64,000 nt of DNA, from assembly GCF_014191985.1 (NCBI RefSeq), contig NZ_JACHXI010000016.1, positions 1 through 64,000 of the forward strand, in the 5' to 3' direction. Positions 62,323 to 64,000 of this stretch are shown here, one piece after another. The DNA comes from Azomonas macrocytogenes. GTDB taxonomy: Bacteria; Pseudomonadota; Gammaproteobacteria; Pseudomonadales; Pseudomonadaceae. Position 1 is the first letter of the stretch. Each line of letters opens with the position of its first letter. The translations under genes were made by a program, and so were the position numbers. A model generated the notes under the pieces. The model was not told where the DNA came from, did no database searches, and saw only the letters and a program-made list of their open reading frames with translations.

Positions 62323-64000
62323 TATTCTTCCTTGTCTTGGATTTCGGGCTTGGGTTTTGCCTCTGAGCTATCAGGCAGCGGCTTTGACACTGCAGGTTTC
62401 TGCCACCAACTCATCAGGCCGACATCGCTATCTGGTGTCACTGTGGGATGTTCGAGTTGATTCCAGTAAGCAGTTCGCCAAGTCTTGATATGCCAGTTGG
62501 GGATCACGTAATAGCCCCAGAGCAGCACTCGATCAAGGGCACGAGTACGAGTAACCAGCTCTTTGCGAGTATCAGCGCCGATCAGTTTTTCAACCAGGGT
62601 ATCGATGGCCGGATCCTTCAATCCAATGAAATTACGGCTGCCGGGATTGTCGGCATTGGCTGAATTCCAGTACTCACGCTGTTCGTTACCTGGTGAACTG
62701 GACTGGGGAAAGCCGGTGACGATCATGTCGTAATCACGCGAGCGTAGACGGTTGATGTATTGCGATACATCTACTCGGCGTATATCTAACTGGATACCGA
62801 GGTCGGCCAGGTTTCGCTTGTAGGGTAGCAGCACCCGTTCGAAGTCGGCCTGCACCAGCAGAAATTCCAGCTTGAAAGGATTGCCCTGGGCATCGACCAT
62901 GCGGTCGTTTTCTATTTTCCAGCCGGCTTGCGTCAAAAGTTGATAAGCCTGGCGCTGGCGATCACGGATGATACCGCTGCTATCGCTCACCGGTGGTTCA
63001 AAGGGCTTTTGGAAAACTTCATCAGGGATCTTGCCACGTAAGGGTTCGAGAATTTTCAGCTCTTCCGGGCTTGGCATGTCCGTGGCAGCCAGTTCGGAAT
63101 TATCGAAATAGCTGCGGGTACGAGTGTAGGCTCCATTGAACAGACGCTGGTTGGTCCATTCGAAATCGAACAGCACCGACAGCGCTTCGCGTACACGGCG
63201 ATCTTGCAGGGCTGGTCGGCGAATATTGAAGACAAATCCCTGCATGCCGGCAGGGTTACGGTTCGGGATTTCTTCCTTGATGATCCTGCCATCGCGCACC
63301 GCGGTGATATCGTAGGCTGTCGCCCAGTTCTTGGCGCTGACTTCGAGCCAGTAGTCGAACTGCCCGGCCTTGAAGGCTTGCAAGGCGACGTTGGTGTCGC
63401 GGTAATAATCGAAAATGACCCGATCGAAGTTATTGAAGCCGCGATTGACGGCCAGCTCCTTGCCCCAGTAATCGTTGACACGTGTGTAATAGATGGAGCG
63501 ACCCGGCTCGATCCGTTCGACGCGATAAGGGCCGCTGCCCAAGGGTGGTTCCAGATTGCTGGCGCTGAAGTCACGCTCTGCCCACCAGTGCTTTGGCAGG
63601 ACTGGCAACTGGCCAAGGATCAAGGGCAATTCGCGGTTGCCTCGGTGTTTGAAGTCGAAGCGAACCCGCTGTTTGGATTCGACCACTACTTTATCGACAT
63701 CGGCATAGTAGGCCCGATATTGAGGGGTTCCCTTGGTAATCAAGGTTTCGAAAGTGAAAGCAACGTCTTCGGCAGTGATTTGTTTGCCGTCATGGAAGCG
63801 TGCTTCGGGGCGCAGATAGAAACGTACCCAGCTATTGTCGGGTGCTTTTTCGAGCTTTTCCGCTACTAGTCCATAGGCGGTAAATGCTTCATCCAAGCTA
63901 TTTACCGTCAAGGTATCGTAAGTCAGGCCGATACCTTCGGCTGAGTTGCCTTTGTTGATGAAAGGGTTGAGTGTATCGAAACTGTCGTTGCCAGCCTGGC
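62322..64000 (-). CDS. yejA: Peptide ABC transporter substrate-binding protein (YejA-like), 5' end outside window
   Basis: About 560 residues of a family 5 extracellular solute-binding protein. The frame is open to the right edge and reads [20 protein letters not shown] upstream of the first in-window start-like codon at 63911, so the gene begins beyond the window. Typical segments are [83 protein letters not shown] and [22 protein letters not shown]. The signal peptide is not visible. Pseudomonads often carry two such genes in tandem here. Confidence 0.92.
   Translation of the reverse strand, partial: QAGNDSFDTLNPFINKGNSAEGIGLTYDTLTVNSLDEAFTAYGLVAEKLEKAPDNSWVRFYLRPEARFHDGKQITAEDVAFTFETLITKGTPQYRAYYADVDKVVVESKQRVRFDFKHRGNRELPLILGQLPVLPKHWWAERDFSASNLEPPLGSGPYRVERIEPGRSIYYTRVNDYWGKELAVNRGFNNFDRVIFDYYRDTNVALQAFKAGQFDYWLEVSAKNWATAYDITAVRDGRIIKEEIPNRNPAGMQGFVFNIRRPALQDRRVREALSVLFDFEWTNQRLFNGAYTRTRSYFDNSELAATDMPSPEELKILEPLRGKIPDEVFQKPFEPPVSDSSGIIRDRQRQAYQLLTQAGWKIENDRMVDAQGNPFKLEFLLVQADFERVLLPYKRNLADLGIQLDIRRVDVSQYINRLRSRDYDMIVTGFPQSSSPGNEQREYWNSANADNPGSRNFIGLKDPAIDTLVEKLIGADTRKELVTRTRALDRVLLWGYYVIPNWHIKTWRTAYWNQLEHPTVTPDSDVGLMSWWQKPAVSKPLPDSSEAKPKPEIQDKEE

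Overview
The window looks like chromosome of a Pseudomonas-type gammaproteobacterium of moderate GC. Two conserved blocks point there: accA-tilS-pyrG-kdsA-eno-ftsB-ispD, and the folD/tRNA - tig-clpP-clpX-lon-hupB-ppiD-fabI-(peptide ABC transporter) block. Many proteins also read almost residue for residue like Pseudomonas homologues (AccA, Eno, Lon, ClpX, RecQ). I could not identify the species; all comparisons with other genomes are from memory.

Layout. 1-400: debris of insertion sequences. 0.4-2.5 kb: exported aldose 1-epimerase and pncC. 2.9-10.3 kb: housekeeping run accA, tilS, pyrG, kdsA, eno, ftsB, ispD (lipid, tRNA, CTP, Kdo, glycolysis, division and isoprenoid functions). 10.3-14.3 kb: a YbaN-type membrane protein, a UPF0149 protein, recQ and a MarR regulator with a candidate operator. 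14.5-15.6 kb: a decayed FecI/FecR iron-signalling pair behind a recognisable Fur box. 15.8-29.3 kb: GltB-like FMN protein, pncB, EF-hand and ankyrin proteins, PhoD-like phosphatase, pbpG, a solute-binding/PAS/GGDEF sensor, a KAS III enzyme with a FemAB-like neighbour, lpxH and ppiB. 29.5-33.4 kb: glnS-cysS converging on folD across a shared terminator.

33.7-34.0 kb carries tRNA-Arg, tRNA-His and tRNA-Leu, and tRNA-Cys lies at 47.5 kb. Between them sit about 13.5 kb of accessory DNA without an integrase. It holds fragments of at least six kinds of transposable element (IS3, IS66, an IS1182-like N-terminus, IS701, IS4/Tn5-like, group II intron reverse transcriptase). Among them lie a citrate-type MFS transporter with a ModA-like binding protein and a LysR regulator, a ferritin-like DUF892 protein, a DUF2934 / polytopic membrane protein / 24-residue micro-protein cluster, a TerC-CBS-CorC protein and a putative outer-membrane protein.

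47.9-64 kb: a DUF1289 protein, then the protein quality-control block tig-clpP-clpX-lon-hupB-ppiD (interrupted between clpX and lon by IS5 and other gene debris), fabI, and a Yej/Npp-type oligopeptide ABC transporter reading leftwards. The gene for its binding protein runs off the right end of the window.

The most interesting unexplained items are the DUF2934/membrane/micro-protein cluster with its hidden 24-codon gene, the sensor whose GGDEF domain lacks a key metal-binding aspartate, the decayed Fec system that keeps its Fur box, and the mosaic of transposon fossils bounding the island.
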